The notes under the pieces are model-generated. The model saw only the letters and a program-made list of their open reading frames with translations, searched no databases and was not told where the DNA came from. This document shows positions 47,943 to 56,959 of a stretch of DNA of 64,000 bases, in pieces (within the stretch, counting starts at the first letter, position 1; every line of letters starts with the position of its first letter). The position numbers and the translations under genes were made by a program. The stretch is from Thermus antranikianii DSM 12462 (GTDB lineage Bacteria; Deinococcota; Deinococci; Deinococcales; Thermaceae). The stretch is taken from contig NZ_AUIW01000001.1 of the NCBI RefSeq assembly GCF_000423905.1, forward strand, positions 124,001 to 188,000, given 5' to 3'.

Positions 47943-49241
47943 CTACTTCCCCACGCAGAAATTCTGGAAAACCCGGGCCACCACCTCCTCGGAAACCTCC
48001 TTCCTTCCCCTTAAGGAAGCCAAGGCCTTGAGGGCCTCCTCGAGAGCCAATCCCATGAGGTCCTCCGGGAGGTTTTGCGCCTCCAAAAGCCTCTCCCTGG
48101 CCTGATGAAGGGCCTCAATCTGCCGCTCGCTCAGGAGGTACTCCCCTCCCCCCCTGCCCAAAAGCGCCTCCCGGATGGCCTCCTTAAGCTGGCCTAATCC
48201 CTCCCCCGTCACGCTGGACACCGGGATGAACTCCGCGTCCTCCCAAAGGGGAGGTAGGTCCGCCTTGGTGGCCACCTTCAAGGTCCTTGGGGGTAAGGGA
48301 GGAAGGGAAGGCCTGGGAGCCGAGCGGTCGGCCACGTAGAGCACGAGATCGGCTTCCTCAGCAATTCTTAAAGCTCTTTCCACCCCTGCCCGCTCCAGGG
48401 GATCCAAAGTGTCCCGAATGCCCGCGGTGTCCACCGCCACCAGGGGGATGCCGAAAAGCTCCAAAGGCGCTTCCAGGTAGTCCCGGGTGGTGCCGGGGAT
48501 GGGGGAAACCAAGGCCCGCTCGTAGCCCAGAAGGGCGTTTAGAAGCGAGCTTTTGCCCGCATTAGGAGCTCCGATCAAGGCCAGGCGGGCTCCCCGTTGG
48601 GCCAAGCGGGAGGACCTTGCCTGGGCAAGGAGGGCCTCCACCTCCTCCAGCACCTCCCCGATCACCTTTCTGGCCTCGAGGGGCTCCACCCCCTCCTCGG
48701 GATAGTCCAGAAGGGCCTGGATGTGGGCAAGAAGGGAAAGAAGCCTATCCTCCAAGGCGGCGATTTTCCGGGAGAAGCTCCCCTCGAGGCTCCTCAAGGC
48801 CTGGCGGCGGGCCAGGTCCCCTTCCGCCTCCACCAGGGCCAAAACCGCCTCCGCCTGCGCCAGGTCCAGCTTCCCGTTCATGTAGGCCCGGAAGGTGAAC
48901 TCCCCAGGACCGGCCAGCCGGGCTCCCGCCTTCACCAGGGCCTCCAGGACCCTCCTCAGCACCGCCATCGAACCATGGGTGTGGAACTCGCAGGCATCCT
49001 CCCCCGTGTAGGATCTGGGGGCTCGGAAGACCAAAAGCAGGGCTTGGTCCAACACCTCCCCGGTTTCCGGGTCCACCACCTCCCCCAGGGTAAAGCGCCC
49101 CCCTTTCAGCTTCCTGGGGTCCTTTCCCCGCCACACCCGGCTTGCCACCTCCAGGGCCCCCTCCCCGGAAAGCCGCACCACCCCGATGGCCCCCTTGCCC
49201 AAGGGAGTGGCGATGGCGCAGATGGGGTCCTTCAGGGTCAT
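47943..49241 (-). CDS. mnmE: tRNA modification GTPase MnmE
   Basis: MnmE, with MnmG, installs carboxymethylaminomethyl or aminomethyl groups on U34 of tRNAs. It has an N-terminal tetrahydrofolate-binding domain (ICAIATPLGKGAIGVVRLSG), a helical domain, and a G domain with GAPNAGKSSLLNALL, DTAG and TKAD at about residues 220-340. The C-terminal motif C-I/V-G-K is present as FCVGK. Its 432 residues are slightly shorter than E. coli. It follows hemL after 3 bases. Confidence 0.96.
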   Translation of the reverse strand: MTLKDPICAIATPLGKGAIGVVRLSGEGALEVASRVWRGKDPRKLKGGRFTLGEVVDPETGEVLDQALLLVFRAPRSYTGEDACEFHTHGSMAVLRRVLEALVKAGARLAGPGEFTFRAYMNGKLDLAQAEAVLALVEAEGDLARRQALRSLEGSFSRKIAALEDRLLSLLAHIQALLDYPEEGVEPLEARKVIGEVLEEVEALLAQARSSRLAQRGARLALIGAPNAGKSSLLNALLGYERALVSPIPGTTRDYLEAPLELFGIPLVAVDTAGIRDTLDPLERAGVERALRIAEEADLVLYVADRSAPRPSLPPLPPRTLKVATKADLPPLWEDAEFIPVSSVTGEGLGQLKEAIREALLGRGGGEYLLSERQIEALHQARERLLEAQNLPEDLMGLALEEALKALASLRGRKEVSEEVVARVFQNFCVGK

Positions 49242-49244
49242 GGG

Positions 49245-50519
49245 CTAGAGGGCTTTCTCCAGGGCCTCGAGGGTAAAGGCCACATCCTCCTCCTTATGCG
49301 CCACGGACAGGAAGGCCGCCTCAAAGTTGGAGGGCGGCCAGTACACCCCCCGGTCCAACAGGCCGTGGAAGAAGCGCTTGAAGAGCTCCGTATCCGTGCG
49401 CCTGGCCTCCTGGAAGGTGGCCACAGGCCCTTCGGTGAAGAAAACCGTGATCATGGAGCCCATGCGGTTTACCGTGTGGGGAAGACCCTTTTGGGAAAGC
49501 ACCTCCTTGAGCCCTGCCTCCAGCCTAGCCCCCAGGGTTTCCAGGTACCCGTAGTAGCCGGGATTCCTCTCCAGGATCTCCAGGGTAGCCAGGCCCGCGG
49601 CCATGGCCAGGGGATTCCCCGAAAGGGTCCCCGCCTGGTAGACGGGTCCCAAGGGGGCCACCTCTTCCATGATCTCCCGCCTGCCCCCGTAGGCGGCGGC
49701 GGGAAGGCCGCCTCCCAGGATCTTGCCCAGGGTGATGAGATCGGGCTTAAGCCCAAGCCGTTCCGTGGCCCCACCGAAGGCCAGGCGAAAGCCCGTCATC
49801 ACCTCGTCGGCGATGAGGAGGATTCCATACTCCCGGGCCCGGTGCAAGGCCTTGAGGAACTCCTCCGTGGGGATAAGGACCCCGGCGTTGCCCACCACCG
49901 GCTCAAAGATGATGGCGGCGATCTCCTCACCCCGTGCCCTAAGAAGCTCCCTAAGCCCCTCGGGATCGTTGTACTCCAGGACCAGGGTGAGGCCGGCGTA
50001 CTCCTCGGGCACCCCAGCGCTACTCGGTACCCCAAAGGTGAGGGCTCCGCTCCCCGCCTCCACCAAAAGGCCATCCGCATGCCCGTGGTAGTTGCCCCGG
50101 AACTTGACGATATACTTCCTCCCCGTATATCCCCTGGCCAGGCGCAAGGCGCTCATGGTGGCCTCGGTCCCCGAGTTCACGAAACGCACCAGCTCCACCT
50201 GGGGGTAGGCCCGCTTCACCACCTTGGCCAGCTCGGCCTCGAGGGGATGAGGAGCCCCGAAGGTAAGGCCCTGCTCCGCCACCTCCTTAACCCTCCTGAC
50301 CACCTCCGGGTGGGCGTGACCCAGAATCAAGGGCCCCCAACTTAGCACATAGTCCACGTACCGGTTCCCATCGGCGTCCCACACGTAGGCTCCTTCCCCC
50401 CGCACCAGGAAGGGAGGAGTACCCCCCACCGCCTTGAAGGCCCTAACGGGGCTGGAAACCCCGCCTGGGATGTGGGCTTGCGCCTCCAAAAAAAGCCTCT
50501 CGGAAATGGGCCTCTCCAT
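49245..50519 (-). CDS. hemL: Glutamate-1-semialdehyde 2,1-aminomutase
   Basis: This PLP enzyme makes 5-aminolevulinate for heme and corrin synthesis. Seen are PGGVSSPVRAFKAVGG, VNSGTEATMSALRLAR, NYHGHADGLLVEAGSG, LIADEVMTGFR and the Schiff-base Lys in ITLGKILGGGLPAAAYGG. It has 424 residues, typical. I start at 50519, 7 bases after a TAAAGT box (with a weak TTGGGT -35 18 bases upstream). An upstream in-frame start would add 69 unrelated residues crossing the divergent promoter. Operon hemL-mnmE. Confidence 0.95.
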   Translation of the reverse strand: MERPISERLFLEAQAHIPGGVSSPVRAFKAVGGTPPFLVRGEGAYVWDADGNRYVDYVLSWGPLILGHAHPEVVRRVKEVAEQGLTFGAPHPLEAELAKVVKRAYPQVELVRFVNSGTEATMSALRLARGYTGRKYIVKFRGNYHGHADGLLVEAGSGALTFGVPSSAGVPEEYAGLTLVLEYNDPEGLRELLRARGEEIAAIIFEPVVGNAGVLIPTEEFLKALHRAREYGILLIADEVMTGFRLAFGGATERLGLKPDLITLGKILGGGLPAAAYGGRREIMEEVAPLGPVYQAGTLSGNPLAMAAGLATLEILERNPGYYGYLETLGARLEAGLKEVLSQKGLPHTVNRMGSMITVFFTEGPVATFQEARRTDTELFKRFFHGLLDRGVYWPPSNFEAAFLSVAHKEEDVAFTLEALEKAL

Positions 50520-50615
50520 ACCCTTCACTTTACGGCAGTCGAAAGCCGTGACCCAACCTCCCGGCCATGTAACCAAAGGATGCCCTTCCCCTGAACCTAC
50601 GTGGTAAGGTTCCTT

Positions 50616-51074
50616 ATGAGCATGCGGGGCAAAATTGGCCTTTTCAGAGCCGAGAAGGCCCATACCCCTAAGCTCCTCGTCGTCTATATAGACGGCGGTT
50701 GCCCTCTCTGCACCAGGGCAGGGCACTTAATCCTGCGCCTGGACCTCCTCGGCCTCTGCCGGGTTACCTCTTACCGCAAAGACCCGAGCTTCGAACGTTT
50801 CGGCCTCACATTCCAAGCCTTAGACCGAGAAATCCACGTGGTTTGGCAAGCGGGGAAGAAACATGAAGTTGTCCAAGGCTTTGACGCCCTCGTCCTGCTG
50901 GCCAAATTCCTTCCTCCCCTCTGGCCTTTCTTGCCTGCGCTTGCCCTCCTCAAGTTAACCGGCCTCGGGCCTAAGGTGTACCGCTGGCTTGCGGACAATC
51001 GAACGCTTATCCCAGAAACAGGGTGTAAGGGTGGAGCGTGCACCCCAAAGGGCACGCGGTTTCCCCCCGAATAA
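50616..51074 (+). CDS. DCC-family thiol-disulfide oxidoreductase-like protein (DUF393)
   Basis: This 152-residue protein has the DxxCxxC signature VYIDGGCPLCTRAGHL near residue 30, followed by the DUF393 pattern of a hydrophobic segment (LPPLWPFLPALALLKLTGLG) and YRWLADNR. A final CKGGAC adds a second cysteine pair. Members are predicted redox proteins; no substrate is known. The ATG at 50616 lies 5 bases after TAAGGT; a second ATG at 50622 is possible. Confidence 0.78.
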   Translation: MSMRGKIGLFRAEKAHTPKLLVVYIDGGCPLCTRAGHLILRLDLLGLCRVTSYRKDPSFERFGLTFQALDREIHVVWQAGKKHEVVQGFDALVLLAKFLPPLWPFLPALALLKLTGLGPKVYRWLADNRTLIPETGCKGGACTPKGTRFPPE

Positions 51075-51161
51075 GGGCACTGCCTTCCTGGCTCGCCAAC
51101 TCCCCAGCCGCGCCCAAGCCTTGCTCACCCCGCCCCAAGAAGCCTCTTGAACTTGACCGCC

Positions 51162-52157
51162 TTAGTAGGTGAGCACCCGCCTTAAAGCCGCCAGCACCCG
51201 GCGAGCGTTGGGGCGGTAGTGGTGCTCGATGGCGCTGAAGGGAGGATAAGGGGCATCGTACCCCGCCACCCGCACCACAGGGGCCTGGAGGTGATCAATG
51301 GCCCCCTCGGCGATCCGGGCGGCGATCTCGGCCCCAAATCCTCCGGTGCGCATGGCCTCGTAAACCACCACCGCCCGGCCGGTTTCCCGAACGGCTTCCA
51401 GAAGGGTATCCTCGTCCAAAGGGACCAGGGTTTCCAGGTCCACCACCATGACCTCCACACCCTCCCGAGCCGCTACTTCCGCCGCCTCCAGCATCACCTC
51501 CACCATGCCCCCGTAGCCGATCAGGGTGGCGTGCTTCCCTTCCCGCACCACCCGGGCCCTGCCCAAGGGGAGGGTATAGTAGCCCTCAGGCACCTCGGCC
51601 CGGGCTCCCCGGTAAAGCTTGATGGCCTCCAGGAAGAAGACCGGGTCCTCGTCCTCTATGGCGGCGAGGAGGAGGCCTTTGGCCCTTTCAGGGCTCGAGG
51701 GAATCACCACCTTAACCCCCGGGGCATGCGCCAGAAGGGCTTCAGGGGAGTCCGCATGCTGTTCGGGAGTGTGCACCCCTCCCCCATAAGGAGCCCGCAC
51801 CACCACGGGGAGACCCACCCGCCCCCGGGAACGATGGCGCCAGCGGCCCAGGTGGGAAAGGATCTGATCCAGGGCCGGGTAGAGAAAACCAGCGAACTGG
51901 ATCTCCGCCACAGGTCGCATCCCTCCCATGGCGAGGCCAATGGCCAGGCCCAGGATGCCGCTTTCCGCCAAGGGGGTATCGAACACCCGGCTCTCGCCAT
52001 ATTTGGCCTGGAGGCCCTCCGTGACCCGGAACACCCCCCCAAGCCGTCCCACGTCCTCCCCGAAGACCAAAACCCGCTCGTCCCGAGCCAAGGCCAGGTC
52101 CAGAGCCTCGTTGATGGCCTGGACCAGGTTCAGCACCCTGGCCTTTTCCGCTACCAT
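51162..52157 (-). CDS. 2-oxoacid dehydrogenase E1 component, beta subunit
   Basis: This is the beta chain of a TPP-dependent pyruvate or branched-chain 2-oxoacid decarboxylase. Seen are [28 protein letters not shown], the catalytic region [20 protein letters not shown] and [16 protein letters not shown], and the C-terminal Lipoyl-transfer-type domain. It is a divergent paralogue, not the main branched-chain set: no E2 or E3 is adjacent. I use the ATG at 52157, preceded by GGAGGAG; it overlaps the alpha-subunit stop codon. Confidence 0.88.
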   Translation of the reverse strand: MVAEKARVLNLVQAINEALDLALARDERVLVFGEDVGRLGGVFRVTEGLQAKYGESRVFDTPLAESGILGLAIGLAMGGMRPVAEIQFAGFLYPALDQILSHLGRWRHRSRGRVGLPVVVRAPYGGGVHTPEQHADSPEALLAHAPGVKVVIPSSPERAKGLLLAAIEDEDPVFFLEAIKLYRGARAEVPEGYYTLPLGRARVVREGKHATLIGYGGMVEVMLEAAEVAAREGVEVMVVDLETLVPLDEDTLLEAVRETGRAVVVYEAMRTGGFGAEIAARIAEGAIDHLQAPVVRVAGYDAPYPPFSAIEHHYRPNARRVLAALRRVLTY

Positions 52158-53191
52158 AGCTCCTCCACGTGCTTCCCTTGCCTCAAAGCCTCCCAAGCCC
52201 GTTTCTGGTCAGGACCCATTTCCTTGTAGACGTGCTCCACGATCATCTCAGGGCTGGGCTCGGGAGCCTGGTCGGCCAAGGCCAGCTCCCGAGCAAACTC
52301 CTCCTCCAGCTCCCTCAAAAGAGCCTCCTCCGCATCCCCATCCCAAAGCCCCGCCGCCTCCAGGGCCTTGCGGAGGCGCAGGATGGGATCCTTAGCCCGC
52401 CAAGCTTCCTCCTCCTCCCGGGTGCGGTAGCGGCTCGGGTCGTCGGAGGTGGTGTGGGGAGCCAGGCGGTAGGTGAGGGCCTCGAGGAGGGTGGGGCCCT
52501 CCCCCTTTCGTGCCCGTTCCACCGCCTTCCTGGCCTCCAGGTAAACGGCCACGGCGTCGTTGCCGTCCACCACCACCCCGGGAATCCCATACCCCTCCGC
52601 CCTCCTGGCGATGAAGTCCACCCGCATCTGCCGGCTTCGGGGCACGCTGATGGCGTAGCCGTTGTTCTGCACCAGGAAGAGGACCGGAGCATCAAAAACC
52701 GCGGCAAAGTTAAGCCCCTCGTGGAAATCCCCTTCGCTGGTCCCGCCATCCCCGATGGAGGTGGCCACCACCCAGTCCTCCCCCCGGTACCGGCCCGCCA
52801 GGGCCAGACCCACCGCCTGGGGAATCTGGGTGGCGATGGGGATATAGGGATTCACCGCCCGTACCTCCTCGGGAAAGCGCCAGCCCGCGGGGTGGGCCCG
52901 CCAGTAAAGGATCAGGACGTGGATGGGAAGCCCCCGGGCCAGGAGCAGGGCAGACTCCCGGTAGCTGGGCACCACCCAGTCCCTCTCCCCCAAGGCCAGG
53001 GCCACCCCCACCTGGGCCGCCTCCTGGCCCATAAAGGGGGCATAGACCCCAAGCCGCCCCTGGCGCTGGAGGATCAAGGCCTTCTCGTCGAAAAACCGGG
53101 CCCGGCGCATGGCCCGGTAAAGGGCAAGGGCTTCCCCTTCCTTAAGGGGAAGCTCTCCTCTATCCAGGTACTGGACCACCTTGGGTTTCAC
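52151..53191 (-). CDS. 2-oxoacid dehydrogenase E1 component, alpha subunit
   Basis: This alpha chain binds [18 protein letters not shown] then 20-odd residues to [10 protein letters not shown] is the GDG-NN motif. The phosphorylation-loop-like [13 protein letters not shown] is also present. It has 346 residues from the GTG at 53191, 7 bases after a TAAACT box that lies inside the aminotransferase gene. Whether it acts on pyruvate or branched substrates cannot be told. It must borrow E2/E3 from elsewhere in the genome. Confidence 0.88.
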   Translation of the reverse strand: MKPKVVQYLDRGELPLKEGEALALYRAMRRARFFDEKALILQRQGRLGVYAPFMGQEAAQVGVALALGERDWVVPSYRESALLLARGLPIHVLILYWRAHPAGWRFPEEVRAVNPYIPIATQIPQAVGLALAGRYRGEDWVVATSIGDGGTSEGDFHEGLNFAAVFDAPVLFLVQNNGYAISVPRSRQMRVDFIARRAEGYGIPGVVVDGNDAVAVYLEARKAVERARKGEGPTLLEALTYRLAPHTTSDDPSRYRTREEEEAWRAKDPILRLRKALEAAGLWDGDAEEALLRELEEEFARELALADQAPEPSPEMIVEHVYKEMGPDQKRAWEALRQGKHVEELW

Positions 53192-54306
53192 GCAGGGGAG
53201 TTTACCACGGCGGCCAGGCGGTCCAAGGCCAGGAAGATCTCCTCCTCGCTTTTGCAAAAGGCAAAGCGGAAAAGCCCAGGAGGAGGGTCTTCCCGGTAGA
53301 AGGCGCTGGCGGGAATCAAGGCCACCCTGGCCGCTTCCACCAGCTGGAAGGCATCAAAGCCGGGAAGCTCGGCCATGAGGAAGTAGGTACCCTCAGGCTC
53401 GTAAGCCTTAAGGCCCATGGACCTGAGCCCGGAAAGGAGCAGGTCCCGCCTCTTCCGGTAGCCTTCCCGCAGGGCCTCGTAAAACCCCTCTTTCCGGGCC
53501 AGCCTCAAGGCCTCCGCCACCCCCGCCTGCAGGGGGCTTGGAGCGGAGAAGCTGGTCCACTGGCGCATCCCCGCCAGGGCGGGCATGAACTCCTTGGGCC
53601 CCACGATCCAGCCCACCCGGTAACCCGTGGCCTCGAGGCGCTTCCCAGCACTTCCCACGGTAAAGGTGCGCTCGGGAGCGAACTCCCTCAGGCGTCTTGG
53701 CCTCTGCCCGAAGTAAAGCTCGTCGTACACCTCGTCGGAAACCAGGAAGAGGTCGTGCCTTCGGGCCAAGGTTGCCAGGGCCCTTAGCTCCTCCTCGCGG
53801 AAGACCAAGCCCGTGGGGTTCATGGGGGCGTTGACCAGAAGTAGGCGGGTGCGGGGGGTGATGGCTTTCTCCAAGGCAAAGAGGTCCAGACGGAAGCCCT
53901 TTTCCCCAAGTTCAAGCCGCACCAGCCTGGCCTCGGCCCCGGCCAGGAAGGCATCGGGCAGGTACACGTCGAAGAAAGGCTCCAGGACCACCACCTCGTC
54001 CCCGGGACCCACCAGGCTCTGCAGGAGAACATGGATGGCCTCCGTGGCCCCGGAGGTGACCACCACGTTCTCGGGCTCCACCCCGAACTCTTCCGCCAGG
54101 GCCTCCCTGAGCAGGGGAAGCCCCGCCGGGGGAGCGTACTGGTCGTAGCGCCCCAAGGCTTTGCGCACCGCCTCGAGGAGGAAGGCAGGCGGTGGGTTGG
54201 AGGGAAAACCCTGGCCCAGGTTCACCGCCTGGAGCCTTGCCGCCAGCTGGCTCATCTTGGGAAAGATGCTCTCCCGGGCAGCCTGGGTGCGGGGGTGCAG
54301 GCGCAT
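53188..54306 (-). CDS. Glutamine aminotransferase (GlnAT/kynurenine aminotransferase family)
   Basis: This class I PLP aminotransferase matches the T. thermophilus glutamine:phenylpyruvate aminotransferase I recall from its structure: start RLHPRTQAARESIFPKMSQLA, VNLGQGFP, SGATEAIHVLLQ, NPTGLVF, SDEVYDELYF and the Lys in TVGSAGKRLEATGYRVGW. The ATG at 54306 lies 6 bases after TACCCT. It may recycle 2-oxoacids such as 2-oxo-4-methylthiobutyrate; the adjacent E1 genes use 2-oxoacids, which could be a link. Its stop overlaps the E1 alpha start (GTGA). Confidence 0.9.
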   Translation of the reverse strand: MRLHPRTQAARESIFPKMSQLAARLQAVNLGQGFPSNPPPAFLLEAVRKALGRYDQYAPPAGLPLLREALAEEFGVEPENVVVTSGATEAIHVLLQSLVGPGDEVVVLEPFFDVYLPDAFLAGAEARLVRLELGEKGFRLDLFALEKAITPRTRLLLVNAPMNPTGLVFREEELRALATLARRHDLFLVSDEVYDELYFGQRPRRLREFAPERTFTVGSAGKRLEATGYRVGWIVGPKEFMPALAGMRQWTSFSAPSPLQAGVAEALRLARKEGFYEALREGYRKRRDLLLSGLRSMGLKAYEPEGTYFLMAELPGFDAFQLVEAARVALIPASAFYREDPPPGLFRFAFCKSEEEIFLALDRLAAVVNSPA

Positions 54307-54326
54307 GGGGATAGGGTAGCGCAAAG

Positions 54327-55238
54327 TTATGCGCTGGGGGAAGGGCGGGCCTCCCCGAAGAGGTGGAGGAAGAGGGCCTCGAGGCTCGGCGTCCCCCGGG
54401 AGACCTCCAACACTTCCACGGGGAGGGTTCCCAAGACCTCCCGCAGCGCCTCCCACGGCCCCAGGAAGAAGAGGACCTCGGGGCCTTCCGCACTCCAGCC
54501 GGGGCCCAGGGCCTTGAGGAGGGCCTCCGCCTTGGGCTCGGCGAGGCGCACCCGGTACCCCTCCCCGGCCCAGTCCCGGAGGAGGGCCCGGGTGGGGCCC
54601 TGCCGCCGCACCTCCCCCCGGTGGAGGAAGGCCACGCGGTCGCTCACCCGCTCCACCACCTCCAGGTCGTGGGAGGTGAGGAGGATGCCCCAGCCCTCCT
54701 TCTTAAGCTCCAGGAGGATCCCCTCAAACTCCCTCCGGCTCACGGGGTCCAGGCCCAGGGTGGGCTCGTCCAGAAGGAGGAAGCGGGGCTTGAGGGCGAG
54801 GGCGAGGGCCAAGGCCGCCTTCTGCTGCATGCCCCGGGAGAGGGAGGCGAGGGGGGCGTGGAGGCGGTCCCTTAGGCCGAAGCGCTCCAGCCAGGCCTCA
54901 AACCGGGGGCGGACCTCCCTGGGGGGAAGCCCCCGGATGCCCCCGAAGTAGAGGGCGTTCACCAGGAGGCTCAGGTTGACGTAGAGGTTGCGGCTTCCCT
55001 CCAGGAGGACGCCGAACTCGTGGCCCTGGGGCCTGCGCCGCGCCCCGCCCTCCTCCAGGACCACCTCTCCCGCGTCGGGCAGGAGGAGGCCGAGGACGAC
55101 CTTGATGAGGGTGGTCTTGCCCGCCCCGTTGGGGCCCAAAAGGCCCAGGATCTCCCCGGCCCCAAGCTCCAGGCTCACCCCCTTGAGGGCCTCCAGCTTG
55201 CCGAAGCGCTTGTGGACGTTCTGCACCAAAAGCCGCAT
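54327..55238 (-). CDS. ABC exporter ATPase (peptide-cluster)
   Basis: This 303-residue nucleotide-binding protein has Walker A LLGPNGAGKTTLIK, signature LSRGMQQKAALALALAL, Walker B FLLLDEPTLGLD and switch His in LTSHDLEV. This is the ABC-2 drug/peptide exporter type, with about 80 extra residues at the C-terminus. A GGGAGGT site precedes the ATG, and its start overlaps the permease stop (TGATG). It is the last of the maturase-precursor-permease-permease-ATPase set, so it probably exports the modified peptide. Confidence 0.9.
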   Translation of the reverse strand: MRLLVQNVHKRFGKLEALKGVSLELGAGEILGLLGPNGAGKTTLIKVVLGLLLPDAGEVVLEEGGARRRPQGHEFGVLLEGSRNLYVNLSLLVNALYFGGIRGLPPREVRPRFEAWLERFGLRDRLHAPLASLSRGMQQKAALALALALKPRFLLLDEPTLGLDPVSRREFEGILLELKKEGWGILLTSHDLEVVERVSDRVAFLHRGEVRRQGPTRALLRDWAGEGYRVRLAEPKAEALLKALGPGWSAEGPEVLFFLGPWEALREVLGTLPVEVLEVSRGTPSLEALFLHLFGEARPSPSA

Positions 55239-55999
55239 CAGTACCTCCCTAATAGGCCCCTCCGCCGCACCGCCGCGTAGACCCAGGCCATGGCGAAAAG
55301 CCCCGCCCCGAGAAAGAGGAGGGCCTGCACGAAGGCGAGGAGGAGAAGCCCGGGGAACGCCCCCTCCCCGGTGAGGGCGAGCTTCAGGAGCTGCGTCCCT
55401 GGGGCAAAGGGGAGGGGGGTCATCCAGGGAGCGAAGCGAACCAGGGAGAAGAAGTAGGGCAGGAAAAGGAACTGGACGATGGTGAAGAAGCCCTCCACCC
55501 GCTTGAAGTGAAGGGCGAGGGCCCCCATGCCCAGAGCGAAGCCTAGGGCGGCGAGGTAGAGAAGCAAAAGGCTCAAAGGCCACCAGGGGGCGGGGGCGAG
55601 CCGCACCCCGAGGAGAAGGGCGAGGGGAAGGAGGACAAGAGCGCTTGTGGTGATGCCCTGAAGTCCCCGTACGAGGGCGCGCAGGAGGAGCTGTCGGAGA
55701 AGCCCTCCCCGGGCCAGGCCCAGATGCTCCAGGGTGCCTAAGGCAGCCTCGGACTGTACGGAATAGGCGATGGACTGGAAGGTGCCCACCACCAGGTTGA
55801 AGGCGGCGAAGACCAGGAGGAGGGGGCCCAGGTCCAGACCTAGGCTCGCCAGCCCCTCGGGGGTCAGGTTCTCCAGGCCGAGGACCATGGAGTAGAAGAA
55901 GAGGACGGAGGCCAGAAGCCCCGCCAGGGTGTCAAACCAGTAGCGCCTGGTCAGGTTCCACTCCAGGAGAAACTCGCTCCAGAGTTGCCAGCAGAGCAT
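55238..55999 (-). CDS. ABC-2-type exporter permease, second of a tandem pair
   Basis: This 253-residue protein has six hydrophobic helices beginning SEFLLEWNLTRRYWFDTLAGLLASVLFFYSMVLG. It is about 55-60% similar to the preceding permease over its whole length (shared segments: FQSIAYSVQ/FQSIAYTVQ, GTLEH, FFTIVQFLFLPYFF), clearly a tandem duplicate. The start at 55999 follows GGAGGT. Together they could form a heterodimeric channel with the ATPase. Confidence 0.85.
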   Translation of the reverse strand: MLCWQLWSEFLLEWNLTRRYWFDTLAGLLASVLFFYSMVLGLENLTPEGLASLGLDLGPLLLVFAAFNLVVGTFQSIAYSVQSEAALGTLEHLGLARGGLLRQLLLRALVRGLQGITTSALVLLPLALLLGVRLAPAPWWPLSLLLLYLAALGFALGMGALALHFKRVEGFFTIVQFLFLPYFFSLVRFAPWMTPLPFAPGTQLLKLALTGEGAFPGLLLLAFVQALLFLGAGLFAMAWVYAAVRRRGLLGRY

Positions 56000-56007
56000 C
56001 ACACCTC

Positions 56008-56760
56008 CTAGAACCTCCCCAATATACCCCGCCTGCGCACCAGGCGGTACATGTAGGCCATGGCCCAAAGCCCCAGGGCGAAGAGGAGGAGCCCTTGAAA
56101 GAGGGCCAGGCCCAACAGGCCCCAAGGCGCCTCCGCCCCTGAGAGGCTAAGCCGCAGGAGGTGCACCCCGGGGGCGAAGGGCAGGTGGGCCATCCAGGGC
56201 TCAAACCGGACCAGGTAGAAGAAGTAGGGCAGGAAGAGGAACTGGACGATGGTGAAAAACTCGTCCACCTGCTTGAAGTACAAGGCAGTGGCCCCCATGA
56301 GGAGGCCGAAGCCCAAGGCGGCCAGGAAAAGGGGCAAGAACCCCAAAGGCCAGCGGGCCAGGGGGCCTAGGGTCACGCCGAAGGCCAAGGCCAAGGGTAG
56401 GAGGACCAAAAGGCTCCAGAGAACTCCGAATAGGCTTTGCACCAGGGCCCGGAGGAGGAGCTGGCGCAGGAGGCCTCCCCGGGCCAGGGCCATGTGTTCC
56501 AGGGTCCCCAGTTGCGCCTCGCCCTGGACCGTGTAGGCGATGGACTGGAAGGTGAACAAGGTGAGGTTGAAGGCCGTGAAGACCAGAAGCAGGGGGCCTG
56601 GGTCCAAGAAGCGGGCCTCCTCGGGGGTAAGCCGGCTAAAGCCCAAAAGGATTGCGTAGAAGTAGAGGAGGCTCCCCCCCAGGTTTGCCAGCGTGTTGAA
56701 CCAGTAACGCCGGGTTCGGGCCCAAGAGAGCAGGAACTCGCTCCAAAGCGGCCAGAGCAT
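56008..56760 (-). CDS. ABC-2-type exporter permease, first of a tandem pair
   Basis: This 250-residue membrane protein with six predicted helices starts WPLWSEFLLSWARTRRYWFNTLANLGGSLLYFYAILL. It is paralogous to the next gene (8 bases away). It ends in the same Arg-rich LVRRRGILGRF tail seen as AVRRRGLLGRY in its partner. A GAGGT site precedes the ATG. The 90 bases between it and the precursor ORF hold an inverted repeat. Confidence 0.85.
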   Translation of the reverse strand: MLWPLWSEFLLSWARTRRYWFNTLANLGGSLLYFYAILLGFSRLTPEEARFLDPGPLLLVFTAFNLTLFTFQSIAYTVQGEAQLGTLEHMALARGGLLRQLLLRALVQSLFGVLWSLLVLLPLALAFGVTLGPLARWPLGFLPLFLAALGFGLLMGATALYFKQVDEFFTIVQFLFLPYFFYLVRFEPWMAHLPFAPGVHLLRLSLSGAEAPWGLLGLALFQGLLLFALGLWAMAYMYRLVRRRGILGRF

Positions 56761-56810
56761 GCAGACCTCGCTAAAGATGTGGATGGCAGCAGGAAGTTTC
56801 TTGGCACCTG

Positions 56811-56840
56811 GTAGCCTGCAGCCATCCAGGACTTGGCTAC
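56811..56840 (-). other. Inverted repeat between precursor ORF and exporter genes
   Basis: GTAGCC (56811-56816) and GGCTAC (56835-56840), with inner CCTG/CAGG arms, can form a modest hairpin 11 bases after the precursor stop. It could act as a partial terminator or an RNA-stability element that keeps precursor mRNA in excess over exporter mRNA. Confidence 0.35.
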
Positions 56841-56850
56841 ATTAGCCCTA

Positions 56851-56940
56851 TTATCTTTGAGGGCAGGGCGCGGGCATCCTTCCACCGCAACCCGGGTCAC
56901 CCAAGGGCTGCACCCGGGAAGGCTTTACAATCCACCGCAT
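56851..56940 (-). CDS. Candidate RiPP precursor peptide (29 residues)
   Basis: This is too short for routine ORF calling but is well supported. AAAGGAGGTGA ends 6 bases before the ATG, the best ribosome binding site in the island, and the ORF starts 19 bases after the maturase stop codon, in the same direction. It begins MRWIVKPSRVQPLGDPG. The first part, an aromatic residue then KP...PLGD, resembles the (Y/W)xxP...LGD leader pattern of several RiPP families. The second part is Gly/Pro-rich with Cys18 and Cys26 as possible thioether or cross-link donors. There is no signal peptide. It is likely the substrate of the upstream radical SAM enzyme, exported by the downstream ABC genes. That is inferred from position and form, not from a known family. 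Confidence 0.6.
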   Translation of the reverse strand: MRWIVKPSRVQPLGDPGCGGRMPAPCPQR

Positions 56941-56959
56941 CTTTCCTCACCTCCTTTCC

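Noticed and set aside
48597-50345. 582-codon rightward ORF opposite mnmE and hemL
   Set aside because: It spans two well-supported genes on the other strand and has low-complexity His/Pro/Gly composition.
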